This document shows positions 47,261 to 58,000 of a DNA stretch of 64,000 nucleotides, in pieces (the stretch's first letter is position 1; every line of letters begins with the position of its first letter). The DNA comes from Stenotrophomonas rhizophila (GTDB taxonomy: Bacteria > Pseudomonadota > Gammaproteobacteria > Xanthomonadales > Xanthomonadaceae). The position numbers were made by a program, and so were the translations under genes. Under the pieces are notes generated by a model, which worked only from the letters and a program-made list of their open reading frames with translations, made no database searches and was not told the origin of the DNA. The DNA lies in the NCBI RefSeq assembly GCF_000661955.1, contig NZ_CP007597.1, positions 737,605 to 801,604 of the forward strand. Direction: 5' to 3'.

Positions 47261-48316
47261 ATGAGCGACACCCGAAAACACGTTCCCTTCGTCATCGCCG
47301 CAGGCGTGCTGGTACTTGCCGTCGGCGGCTGGCTGCTGCTGCGCGACGGCCGCCACCAGCGCACCAACAATGCCTACGTCACCGCTGACTTCACTGTGGT
47401 GGCGCCCAAGGTGGCCGGCTTCGTCAGCGAGGTGCGCGTGGCCGACAACCAACCGGTGAAGGCCGGCGACGTGCTGGCCCGCATCGATGACCGCGACTAC
47501 CAGGTGGCCCTGACCGCCGCGCGTGCCGACCTGGCCAATGCGCGTGCGCAGCTGGCCAATGCGCAGGCCGCGCTGGCCCAGCAGGATTCGCTGATCGACC
47601 AGGCGCGCGCCACGCTGGATGTGAGCCAGTCCGAACTGACCCTGGCCCAGGCCGACCAGCAGCGCTACGGTGCGCTGGCCCGCGACGGCGCCGGCACCGT
47701 GCAGAACGCGCAGCAGGCCCAGTCGCGCCAGGCCGTGGCCAGCGCGCACCTGCACCAGGGCCGGGCGGCGCTGCTTACCGCACGCCAACGCACCGGCATT
47801 CTCAGCGCCGGCGTGCAGGCCGCACAGGCGGCGGTGCAACGCGCCGAAGCGGCGCAGGCGCGGGCCGAACTGGACCTGTCGCACACCGAACTGCGCGCGC
47901 CGATCGACGGTGTGGTCGGCCGTCGCGCGATCCGCGTGGGCGCCTATCTCACCCCGGGCACGGCGGTGCTGGCGGTGGTGCCGCTGCAGCAGGCGTTCGT
48001 GGTGGCCAACTTCCAGGAAACCCAGCTCACCCGCATGCGCGCGGGGCAGGCGGTGGACCTGCAGGTGGATATGTTCCCCGGCCAGCCGCTGCATGGCCAC
48101 ATCGACAGCATCGCCCCGGCCACGGGCGTGACCTTCGCGGCGGTGGCCCCTGAAAACGCCACCGGCAACTTCACCAAGGTGGTGCAGCGGGTGCCGGTCA
48201 AGATCCTGCTGGACAAGGACCAGCCGTTGCTCGGCCAGCTGCGTGCGGGCATGTCGGTGGAGGCCAGCGTCGACCTGGACAGCGGGCATCGCGGCCTTGA
48301 AGGAGCGGGCGCATGA
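47261..48316 (+). CDS. emrA: Membrane fusion protein, HlyD/EmrA family
   Basis: 351 residues. One N-terminal membrane anchor (FVIAAGVLVLAVGGWLLL), lipoyl half motifs (NNAYVTADFTVVAPKVAGFVSEVRVADNQPVKAGDVLARID and LSHTELRAPIDGVVGRRAIRVGAYL), and a long alpha-helical hairpin of Ala/Gln-rich coiled coil between them (about residues 85-205). It joins the inner-membrane transporter to the outer-membrane channel. 17 bases after the MFS gene; overlaps the next gene by ATGA. Confidence 0.93.
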   Translation: MSDTRKHVPFVIAAGVLVLAVGGWLLLRDGRHQRTNNAYVTADFTVVAPKVAGFVSEVRVADNQPVKAGDVLARIDDRDYQVALTAARADLANARAQLANAQAALAQQDSLIDQARATLDVSQSELTLAQADQQRYGALARDGAGTVQNAQQAQSRQAVASAHLHQGRAALLTARQRTGILSAGVQAAQAAVQRAEAAQARAELDLSHTELRAPIDGVVGRRAIRVGAYLTPGTAVLAVVPLQQAFVVANFQETQLTRMRAGQAVDLQVDMFPGQPLHGHIDSIAPATGVTFAAVAPENATGNFTKVVQRVPVKILLDKDQPLLGQLRAGMSVEASVDLDSGHRGLEGAGA

Positions 48317-49737
48317 CCGGCAAAGTAACCTGGCGCGCGCTTCCGCTGGGCGTGCTCTGTGCGGCGTTGACGGCCTGCACCCTGGGCCCCGACTTTGTGC
48401 GCCCGACCGCGCAGCTGCCCGCCGGCTGGCAGGGCGCTGCGGTCAGCGCGGACGCCCTGGCCAGCGATGCACAGTGGTGGGCCGGCTTCGAGGATCCCAC
48501 CCTGGCCGCGTTGGCCGCGCAGGCGCTGCAGGCCAACCTGGACATCCAGCTGGCCGCCAACCGCGTGCAGCAGAGCCGTGCCGCGCGCGGCGTCGTCGCG
48601 GCCGACCGCGTTCCCAGCGTCAGTGCCACCGCCAGCGGCGTACGGGCACGCAACAGCGAAGTGGGCCTCAACGATCCGTCCGGCAACGGCGGGCGGGAGG
48701 ATTACGGCCTGTTCCAGGCTGGTATCGGCATGAGCTGGGAGCTGGACCTGTGGGGCCGCGTGCGGCGCCAGGTGGAGGCAGCCGACGCGCGCATCGAGAT
48801 CGCCGCTGAGGACGCCCATGCGATGCAGACCGCGGTGTTGGCCGAAACCGCGCGCGACTACCTGCAGCTGCGCGCGACCCGCCAGCTGCTGGCCATCACC
48901 GAGGACAACCTGCGCATCGCGCGCGACATCGCGCGGTTGACCCGCGTGCGCCAACGCCAAGGCGTGGCCAGCAGCCTGCAGGTGGCCAGTGCCGCGGCCC
49001 AGGTAGCGGCGCTGGAGGCGCGCCTGGCACCGCTGCGCCATCGCGATGCGCAGTTGCGCAATGCCTTGGCGATGCTGCTGGCCCAACCCCCGCAGGCGCT
49101 GGATGCCCGCTTGGCCGACATCCGCCGCGACTGGCCGGTGTTGCCCGCGATGGCCACCGGGCTACCCAGCGAACTGGCCGAGCGCCGCCCGGACATCCGG
49201 CGCGCCGAAGCGGCCCTGCATGCGGCCACCGCCTCCATCGGCGTGGCCAAGGCCAGCTTCCTGCCGCGCATCACCCTCAACGGCGACATCGGCTACCAGG
49301 CGCAGCAGCTGGACGATCTGGACGGCTGGAACGCGCATCGCTTCAGCATCGGGCCGGCGATCAGCCTGCCGATCTTCCAGGGTGGCCGACTCAAGGCCAA
49401 CCTCGCCGTGAGCCGGCTGCAGCAGCAACAGGCGGCGCTCCAGTTCCAGCGCACCGTGCTGCAGGCCTGGCATGAAGTGGATGATGCGATCGACGGCTAC
49501 GCCGCCGAGCAGCAACGCGGTACCGCGCTGCAGGTGGCGGTGGACCAGAGCGAACGCGCGCTGGACGCGGCGCGGCGCCAGTACCAGGCGGGCGTGGTCG
49601 ACATGCTGGACGTGCTCACCACCCAGCGCATCGCGCTGGACAACCAAGCGGCCTTGGCCAACAGCCAGGCCACCGCGGCCATGGCGCGGGTGGATCTGTA
49701 CCGCGCGCTGGGCGGCGGCTGGCACGACACCCGGTAG
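48313..49737 (+). CDS. Outer membrane efflux lipoprotein, NodT family
   Basis: 474 residues. Lipoprotein signal ALTAC (Cys at about 22) followed by TLGPDFVRP, typical of NodT/OprM-type channels. Two OEP repeats, with WELDLWGRVRRQVEAADARIE and PLPIFQGGRLKANL-type motifs (here ISLPIFQGGRLKANLAVS). It forms the TolC-like exit duct of the pump. ATGA overlap with the fusion protein gene. The last codons CGG TAG are the beginning of the 45-bp SMAG array, so the repeat supplies the stop codon. Confidence 0.94.
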   Translation: MTGKVTWRALPLGVLCAALTACTLGPDFVRPTAQLPAGWQGAAVSADALASDAQWWAGFEDPTLAALAAQALQANLDIQLAANRVQQSRAARGVVAADRVPSVSATASGVRARNSEVGLNDPSGNGGREDYGLFQAGIGMSWELDLWGRVRRQVEAADARIEIAAEDAHAMQTAVLAETARDYLQLRATRQLLAITEDNLRIARDIARLTRVRQRQGVASSLQVASAAAQVAALEARLAPLRHRDAQLRNALAMLLAQPPQALDARLADIRRDWPVLPAMATGLPSELAERRPDIRRAEAALHAATASIGVAKASFLPRITLNGDIGYQAQQLDDLDGWNAHRFSIGPAISLPIFQGGRLKANLAVSRLQQQQAALQFQRTVLQAWHEVDDAIDGYAAEQQRGTALQVAVDQSERALDAARRQYQAGVVDMLDVLTTQRIALDNQAALANSQATAAMARVDLYRALGGGWHDTR

Positions 49738-49984
49738 TGCCGGCCGCTGGCCGGCAACCCGCAATGTCACAACACCCGGTAGTGCCGGCCGCTGGCCGGC
49801 AACCCGCCATGTCGCAACACCCGGTAGTGCCGGCCGCTGGCCGGCACCCAGCAATGTCACAACACCCGGTAGTGCCGGCCGCTGGCCGGCAACCCGCAAT
49901 GTCACAACACCCGGTAGTGCCGGCCGCTGGCCGGCACCCAGCAATGTCACAACACCCGGTAGTGCCGGCCGCTGGCCGGCACCC
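49730..49984. repeat. 45-bp tandem SMAG array, 5.7 copies
   Basis: Units start at 49730, 49775, 49820, 49865, 49910 and 49955. Each holds CCCGGTAGTGCCGGCCGCTG, GCCGGC and then a 19-base linker of the type AACCCGCAATGTCACAACA. Linkers vary at few positions (AACCCGC / CACCCAGC; CATGTCGC in unit 2). All units point the same way, there are no unique spacers, so it is not a CRISPR. Frames through it code 15-residue repeats, which are not genes. It separates the pump operon from a convergent gene. Confidence 0.92.
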
Positions 49985-49988
49985 AACC

Positions 49989-50324
49989 TCAACGCACGTC
50001 GCGCAGTTCCCAGTGGTGCCCGGCCAGCATGCGCAGGCGCTGCTTGAACACATCGCTGTCGATGCGGGTGGTCACCACCAGGTTGATGCGCAGGTCATCC
50101 TGCGCGCCGGTCACGGTGGCATCGGGGTCGGTGGCGCCCCACTGCGACTCGACCGCGTCCGGGTCGGGCTGCTTGGCGCGCCACTTCTCGAACAGGGCGG
50201 TGCTGCGCAGGGCGTCCTGCAGCTCCTCGGCGAAGCCGGCCGCGCTCTGCGAGTGGAAGGACAGGTCTGGATCGTTGCCGCGGGCCTTGGAGGGGTCCGG
50301 CAGGCTGATGTGGTACTGCGACAT
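49989..50324 (-). CDS. Small hypothetical cytoplasmic protein
   Basis: 111 residues, acidic to neutral. It starts with MSQYHISLPDPSKARGNDPD and ends WELRDVR; middle AAGFAEELQDALRSTALFEKWRAKQPDPDAVESQWGATDPDA. GGAG six bases before this ATG supports the start over an ATG two codons upstream. I recognise no named family; proteins of this type seem restricted to Xanthomonadaceae. It is placed after degV with a hairpin between. Confidence 0.7.
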   Translation of the reverse strand: MSQYHISLPDPSKARGNDPDLSFHSQSAAGFAEELQDALRSTALFEKWRAKQPDPDAVESQWGATDPDATVTGAQDDLRINLVVTTRIDSDVFKQRLRMLAGHHWELRDVR

Positions 50325-50389
50325 GGTCATCTCCGTTGAAGGCTGCAAGGCTGGCAGAAACGCGGTGGATTTGGCGTGCAGATCGCGGC

Positions 50390-50420
50390 GGTTGTTGCCG
50401 GGCAGAGCCCGGCAATAACC
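50390..50420 (-). terminator. Hairpin after degV-like gene
   Basis: GGTTGTTGCCGGGC, AGAG, CCCGGCAATAACC: a 13-bp stem with a single mismatch, just beyond the minus-strand DegV gene. There is no T-tract and no GTAG end, but the core resembles the GCCGGGC-type SMAG copies. Possibly a decayed repeat used as an mRNA end. Confidence 0.4.
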
Positions 50421-50434
50421 GCTGAAGACCGGCA

Positions 50435-51379
50435 CTACGCGCTGAAGGTATGCGGCCCGTCGGCAAACCCCACCGTGAGTGCGCCCTTGCCCACGTTGAC
50501 CATGCCGGTCAGGCTCATCACCGCTTCGAACATCTGCACGCCGTGCGCCTCGCAGGTCTGGCGCAGGCTGGCATAGCCCGGCAGCGCCTGCAGGTCGGCC
50601 AGCTCGCCGCCATAACTGACGCACACGGTGGGGGTCATCAGCCCGGCCTTGACCCGCTGGCCGACGAAGTCGAACAGCTTCTGTACCGCGTTGTCGAAGC
50701 CCTTGATCTTGGCCACCGGGCCGGTCTCACCGCGGTACCCGTGCAGCACCGGCTTGATGTCCAGTGCACTGCCCAGCGCCGCGCTGAGCAGGCCCACGCT
50801 GCGGTCCCCCTTGTGGCGTGCGCGGGCGCGCATGTAGTACAGGTCGCGGGTGACCATGTAGCCGTGCACGTTCTGCGCCAGCATTTCCAGCCGCTCGCGG
50901 ATCTGCTGCACGCTGGCCCCGCTCTCGCGCAGGCGCACCGCTTCCACCGCGGTCACGCCCTGGGCGGCGAACAGGTTCTGGGTATCCAGCACCCGCAGCG
51001 CGAAGGGCGAGTTGAAGCCTGCCGCCTGGCGCACCGGCTTGTAGTCGTTGAGGATCGCGAAGCTCGCCTGCATCGCGTTGTCGTGGATGGGGCTGCGGGT
51101 CTTGGTGATCGTCATGCAGAACACATGGTCGTAATCGATCACCAGCTTGCCCAGGAACAGGTCGCGGATCTGGGTGACGCTGAACGGAATCGTCTCCGCT
51201 TCGGCGCCGTGTTCGGCTACATGGGCGTGCAGGAAACTGAGCGTGGCCTGCTCGTCGCGGTGGTCGGCAAGCACGGCTTCGCCGATGCGCACCGTGATCG
51301 GCAGCAGCACGATGTTGTGTTGTTCAATGAAGTCCTGCGGCAAATCGCAGGCAGAGTCGACGACGATTCCGATGCGCAT
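50435..51379 (-). CDS. DegV family fatty-acid-binding protein
   Basis: 314 residues. DegV fold: MRIGIVVDSACDLPQDFIEQHNIVLLPITVRIG at the N-terminus, ETIPFSVTQIRDLF in place of the usual TSQPS loop, and a C-terminal half with LDIKPVLHGYRGETGPVAKIKGFDNAVQ. DegV/FakB proteins bind fatty acids; FakB hands them to the kinase FakA, for which no gene is seen here. In gammaproteobacteria the role is uncertain. GGGGCT upstream is weak. It is followed by the small hypothetical gene. Confidence 0.88.
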   Translation of the reverse strand: MRIGIVVDSACDLPQDFIEQHNIVLLPITVRIGEAVLADHRDEQATLSFLHAHVAEHGAEAETIPFSVTQIRDLFLGKLVIDYDHVFCMTITKTRSPIHDNAMQASFAILNDYKPVRQAAGFNSPFALRVLDTQNLFAAQGVTAVEAVRLRESGASVQQIRERLEMLAQNVHGYMVTRDLYYMRARARHKGDRSVGLLSAALGSALDIKPVLHGYRGETGPVAKIKGFDNAVQKLFDFVGQRVKAGLMTPTVCVSYGGELADLQALPGYASLRQTCEAHGVQMFEAVMSLTGMVNVGKGALTVGFADGPHTFSA

Positions 51380-51471
51380 CCTGAGCCCCCCTCCGGGCAG
51401 GTTGTAGGTTCGGAACTGTGAAAGCTATCCCAAAACCGCCGCCGCTGCCTGACCGGGGACCTGGCGTCGGG

Positions 51472-52101
51472 TCAACGGCTGCGCTGGACCGCCACCGGCA
51501 GGGTATCCACCCGGTCCCACTCGCCGCCCTGGACCGTGTCGGGATCGGCCAGCACGGCCTGCATCAGCGCGTGGGCGTCGTTGCCCCAGTACAGCTCGCC
51601 GTCGATGGACAGGGTGGGTACCCCGAACACCCCGGCGGCGATGGCCGCATCGGTATTGCGCCGCAGCTGCTCCTTGACGTCGGGCGCGCTGATCGCCTCG
51701 GCCACATGGGCCACGTCCAGCATGGCGCCCGGCAGGGCCAGGGCCGCGGCACTGTCGGCGGCGTGGCCGTCGCGCCAGATCCAGTTGAACAGGATGTCCA
51801 CCGACGCCGGGGTGGCACCGGCGGCCAGGCACAGCCGCAGTGCGGCCAGCGGGTTGAACGGGTGCCCGGGCGGGAAGCGCAGCGGCACACCCTGCTGCTG
51901 CGCCTGCCACAGCACCTGGCGGTAGGTGAAGCGGCGTTTGGCCGGAATCTCGGCCGGGCCCAGGTTGCCCAGGTGGTGCAGCACCGCCCCGAAGGCGATC
52001 GGCACCGGGGTGATCCGCTCGAACTGCGGCAGGGTCTTGAGCTGCTGCCAGTGCAGGTAGGCGAAGGGCGAGACGAAATCGAAATACCAGCGCAGCGCCA
52101 T
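51472..52101 (-). CDS. 2-hydroxychromene-2-carboxylate isomerase (DsbA-like, GST kappa type)
   Basis: 209 residues. LRWYFDFVSPFAYLHW is the family start, with the Ser that replaces Cys and activates glutathione; TDAAIAAGVFGVPTLSIDGELYWGNDAH holds the cis-Pro and the family C-terminal motif. NahD-type enzymes isomerise a chromene in naphthalene breakdown with glutathione, but no such pathway is near, so the real role is probably another glutathione-dependent isomerisation or conjugation. ATG chosen over a GTG two codons upstream. 54 bases after the amidohydrolase operon. Confidence 0.9.
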   Translation of the reverse strand: MALRWYFDFVSPFAYLHWQQLKTLPQFERITPVPIAFGAVLHHLGNLGPAEIPAKRRFTYRQVLWQAQQQGVPLRFPPGHPFNPLAALRLCLAAGATPASVDILFNWIWRDGHAADSAAALALPGAMLDVAHVAEAISAPDVKEQLRRNTDAAIAAGVFGVPTLSIDGELYWGNDAHALMQAVLADPDTVQGGEWDRVDTLPVAVQRSR

Positions 52102-52155
52102 GGGCACTCCCGGGGGGACGGTGCGGCGGGCGTCATGCCCGCCGCAGGATGGGGC

Positions 52156-53438
52156 TCAGCGTGAGTATGCGCGCGGTTCGGCCGACGCTGGCGTCATGTA
52201 GCGGTCGCGCAGCTCGGTCTGCCGCGAGCGCATCGGCATGGCGCGGCCGCCCAGCCAGACCTGCTCGGCATAGTGGCCCACATCGAGGGGGTCGCCTTCC
52301 CACAGCACCAGGTCGGCCAGCTTGCCCACCTCGATGCTGCCGATGCGATCGCCCACGCCCAGCACCTGCGCCGGCACCCGGGTCAGCCCGGCCAGACCGT
52401 CCTGCCAGGGCAGGCCGTTGGCCACGGCATTGCCGGCCAGCTGGCGCATCTTGCGTGCGTTGTGCGAGGCATCGTCGCGCTGGGCGAAGCTGACCTGCAC
52501 CCCGGCGGCACGCAGCCGCGCGGCGTTTTCCAGCGTGGCACCGAGCTGGTCGAAACTGCTGGGCAGGTTGCCCAGTGCATCCACGAACACCGGCACGTTG
52601 GCCTGCGCCAGCTGCGGGGCCAGGCGCCAGGCCTCGGTACCGCCGGCAATGGCGATCTTCACGTTCTCGCGGCCGGCCCAGCGCAGCAGCTGGCGGATGT
52701 CAGCGGCGCGGTCCACCTGCACCACCAGCCGGCCTTGCCCGGCCAGGTAACGTGCCAGCGTGGCGCGCCCGGCGGGGGTGAGCAGGGCATGCGGGGAATC
52801 GGCGGGCACGCGCCCGCGCGCTTCGCTGACCATCTGCTCCAGCAGCATCCACTGCGCCGCGCGCGAGTTGCCGGTCAGTTCCGCCCCCGCCGCGCCCAGC
52901 CGGATATACAGCGCCAGCGGCCCGATCGGGTCGGCGCTGCCGTCCAGCCGCATCACCCCGCCCTGGCCGGCGATGAAGCCGCCGCCGCTGTTGGCGCCCA
53001 AGGCGGTGAAGCCGATGCCATCCAGCCGTGCCACCGGAATCAACACCGACGCCGGGTTGAAGGCCAGGCTGACGTCGAATTCGGGGCGCAGCGGCTGGTC
53101 GTCCAGCTTCAACGTGCTGTCCACCGTGGCCGACTCGCCTGAGATCTCTTCGATGCCGATGTCGGTGATGCCGCCGAACAGGGCCGGGGTCAGCGGCTTG
53201 CCCGCCGCCTCGACCACGCTGACGCCGGCCGGTGCGACCAGGCCGGCGCCGACCGCGCGGATGATGCCGCCCTGGACCAGCACGTCGGTGTGTTCCAGGC
53301 TGCCGCGCGCGCTGGCGGTATGCACCGTGGCGTTGCGCACCAGCAGGTCCTGCGCGTGCACGGGCAACGCGGCCAGCATCAGCAGCGCGGTCGTGCCGAG
53401 CCACGCCCGGCAACGCGCGGGAAGGAGCACAACCCGGC

Positions 53439-53442
<4 letters not shown>
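52156..53442 (-). CDS. Exported amidohydrolase-like protein lacking metal ligands
   Basis: 428 residues with signal peptide (ending LPVHAQ). Overall fold as in imidazolonepropionase-type amidohydrolases: N-terminal composite beta part (DLLVRNATVHTASARGSLEHTDVLVQGG) and the C-terminal VLGVGDRIGSIEVGKLADLVLWEGDPLD. The first metal motif, HxH in active members, reads GGITDIGIEE here. The positions of the later His ligands are also occupied by other residues (LVVQVDRAADI, IAIAGGTEA). It is probably inactive and could be a structural partner of the upstream gene product, with which it overlaps by ATGA. Confidence 0.85.
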
Positions 53443-54848
<1,406 letters not shown>

Positions 54849-55080
54849 GGATTCCCCGGGGTTACATGGACGCAGCCGCCGACGCTAGCCGGGCAGGGGG
54901 GCGTTTGCCAAGTGACGAACTGCAGGGGTGTTGGCTATCGCGAAATGTTTCGTAATCATTAAGCGGTTGTGAACAAATGGTGAATATGAGGTACGCTCGG
55001 GGTGGGGCTCACCCCGCTCAGTTCCGTGAAATTGATCACGTATTTGCTCTGAAAGCGCATCACTCAAGGAAGGTAAACAG

Positions 55081-58000
55081 ATGAACCAGCGTTCTTCCGC
55101 AGTCTCCCGTCGCCCGTCGCCCAGCCTGTTGGCGACCACCATTGGCGGCATCCTGCTCAGCGCACTGGTGCTGCCCAGCGTGGCCAGCGCCGCCGACGAC
55201 ACCCTGACCAGTTACCAGCAGCAGCGCCTCGTGCAGCGTGCCGCCTACCAGCTGACCCCGAACGTGGTGGACGTGGCCCCGCGCACGAGCGCGGCGATCG
55301 TTCCGACCGCACCGGGTCCCACCCAGCCGACCATGGGCGTTGCCGGCGATGCAGCCAGCTGGCGCACCGACGAATTCAAGGCCGATTGGGGCCTGCAGGC
55401 CGTCAATGCCGAGTACGCCTATGCGCGCGGACTGACCGGCAAGGGCATCCGCCTGGGCGTGTTCGACAGCGGCACCGGGCTGGATCACGATGAGTTTGCC
55501 GGCAAGGACCATCGCAGCATCCACCTGGCCGACGTGATGCCGGATGGCACCCTGTGCACCAACACCGCCGCAGTGGACGGCCCGGACGCGTGCTTCGCCA
55601 CGGATGGCGACCAGGTCGCCATCGAGTTCAACATCTTCGATCCCTCCTTCGACCAGCGCATCGTCGACCTGCTCAACAGCTGGGGGTACTTCGAAGGGGG
55701 CAGCTACGGCATCCACGGTACGCACGTCAGCGGCACGATCGCGGCCAACCGCGATGGCAGCGGCACCCATGGCGTTGCCTTCGGTGCCGACCTGAGCGTG
55801 GCGCGCCTGTTCTCCAACAGCGTCTCCTATTACACCGCCACGCCCGATGGCTACCTCGACGTGCAGAACGTGGCGTCCATCGGGGCGTCCAATTCGATCT
55901 TCCCGCAGTTGTACAACCAGCTCAACGAGCAGGGCGTGCGTGCGGTGAACCACAGCTGGGGCCTGGCAAGCGAGCCGAACTCGGAAGAGGATCTGGACTT
56001 CTACCTGTCCCACCCAGTGTTCGAAGAGCGGTTGCAGGCCATCGCCGACGGTTCGCGTGCCAAGGGCATGATCCAGGTGTGGGCCGCCGGCAACAGCGGC
56101 GTCAACCCGAGCCCGGAAGAAAGCCCGATCGCCGGCATGTACGCCTCGCTGCCGCGTGCGATGCCCGATATCGAGAAGTACTGGCTTGCCGTGGTCAACG
56201 TCGACCAGGACCTGGTGCTGAGCAACCAGTCGATGCGCTGCGGTTTTGCGGCCAACTGGTGCCTGGCCGCGCCCGGTACGGATATCAACTCCACGGTGTA
56301 TGGCGGTGATTCGCAGGTCAACTCGGATCTGTACGCCGACGACAACGGCAACCTGATTCTGGACGTCCTGGAGCGCCTGCCGACCTACTCCTACGGGCTG
56401 CTGAGCGGCACGTCGATGGCGACGCCGCATGTGACCGGTGCGCTGGGTCTGTTGTTCGAGCGTTACCCGTACCTGGACAACGCGCAGGTACGCGACGTGC
56501 TGCTCACCACCGCCCGTGACCTCGGTGCAGCCGGCGTCGACGATGTCTACGGCTGGGGCCTGATGGACCTGCGCAAGGCTATCGAAGGCTACGGCCTGCT
56601 GCGCGTGGACACCGACGTGGTGATGAACCAGCGAGCCGGTGGCCTGAAGGTGTGGGAAGGCGATGCATGGGACGACTGGACCAACGACATCGGCGGCCCG
56701 GGCAAGCTGACCAAGTCCGGTATCGGCTGGCTGCGCCTGAGCGGTGACAACACCTTCAACGGCGCCGTCGTGCGCGAGGGCGTACTCGAGCTGGACGGCA
56801 CCAATGCGCTCACCGCGTCGGTGGATGTGCAGGCGGGCCGGTTCGTGCTCAACGGCAGCCTGGTGGCCACCACCTTGAACAACCTCGGCGGCACCAGCGT
56901 CATCAGCGCCAAGGGCGTGCTCGACGGCTCGGCACTGAACGTCAGCGGCGGTACGGTGACCCTGGACGGCGTGCAGTCAGGCGCGGTGACGGAGGTCGGC
57001 ACGGCCGGCACGTTCGTGCTCAACGGCAGCCTGGAGGCCGGTACGCTGCGCTCGTCGGGCACCACCCGGGTCAACGCCGACGCACTGCTGGAGAATGTGG
57101 ACCTGTTCGTCAACGGCGGTACCGTGTCGTTCAACGGTCTGCAGCAGGGCGGCTCCACCGTGGTGGGGAGCAAGGGCGCGTTGAAGGGTATCGGCCGTCT
57201 CGGCGACACCCGCGTGGAAGGCATCATCGCGCCGGGCAACTCGATCGGCACGCTGACCATCGACGGCGACTACGTGCAGACCGCCAGCGGCATCTACCTG
57301 GCCGAACTGGCCCCGGGCAGCCGCAGCGACATGCTGCACGTGACCGGCACCGCCACCCTGGACGGCACCCTGAAGGCGCTGCCGGAAGTGGGCACCTACT
57401 ACCTGGGCGAGCAGTTCAACTTCCTGCAGGCCGACGGCGGCGTCAACGGTCGCTTTGCGACGCTGGACTTCTCCTCGTTCTCGCCGTTCCTGAAGTTCAA
57501 CCTGGGCTACGGCGCCAACGGCGTGCAGATCAACGTGGCCCGCGGTAACGCACTGGCCAGCGCGGCGGTCACCGCCAACCAGCGCGGCGTGGCCACCAGC
57601 GCCGACAGCCTGGGTATCAACCAGGGCCTGCCCAAGCCGCTGACCCAGTTGTTCCCGGCCCAGGTGGGCGCGGCACTGGATGCCTTGAGCGGTGAACTGC
57701 ATGCCGCCACGCCAATGGCGTTGGTGGAAAGCAGCCGTTACCTGCGCGATGCCGCGCTCAGTCGCAGTGTCGGCGCGCGTGCGCCGGGTGCGGGCGATGC
57801 GGCCGCCACCGGCGCCTGGGTGCAGGCCATCGGCGGCAGCGGCAAGCTCGACGGCGATGCCAATGCGGCGCGCACGCAAAGCAACACCAGCGGGCTGCTG
57901 GTCGGTGCCGACCACCGCTTCGCGGGTGGCTGGCAGGTGGGCGGCCTGATCGGTACCGGGCGTACCGACAGCAAGCAGGCCCAGGGCCGTCGCGCCCGTG

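Noticed and set aside
44600..49737. The fusaric acid exporter fuaABC or the MarR-linked emrCAB operon of S. maltophilia
   Set aside because: The inner-membrane component is a DHA2 MFS protein and the order is LysR, EmrB, EmrA, OMF. Fua uses a different inner component and emrCAB has another gene order and a MarR regulator.
49730..49984. Regular direct repeats resembling a CRISPR array
   Set aside because: The whole 45-bp period is repeated, including the parts that would be spacers; there are no unique spacers and no cas genes. It is a tandem SMAG array.
51472..52101. Naphthalene degradation locus
   Set aside because: The HCCA isomerase is the only gene of that type; no dioxygenase, aldolase or regulator of the pathway is present.
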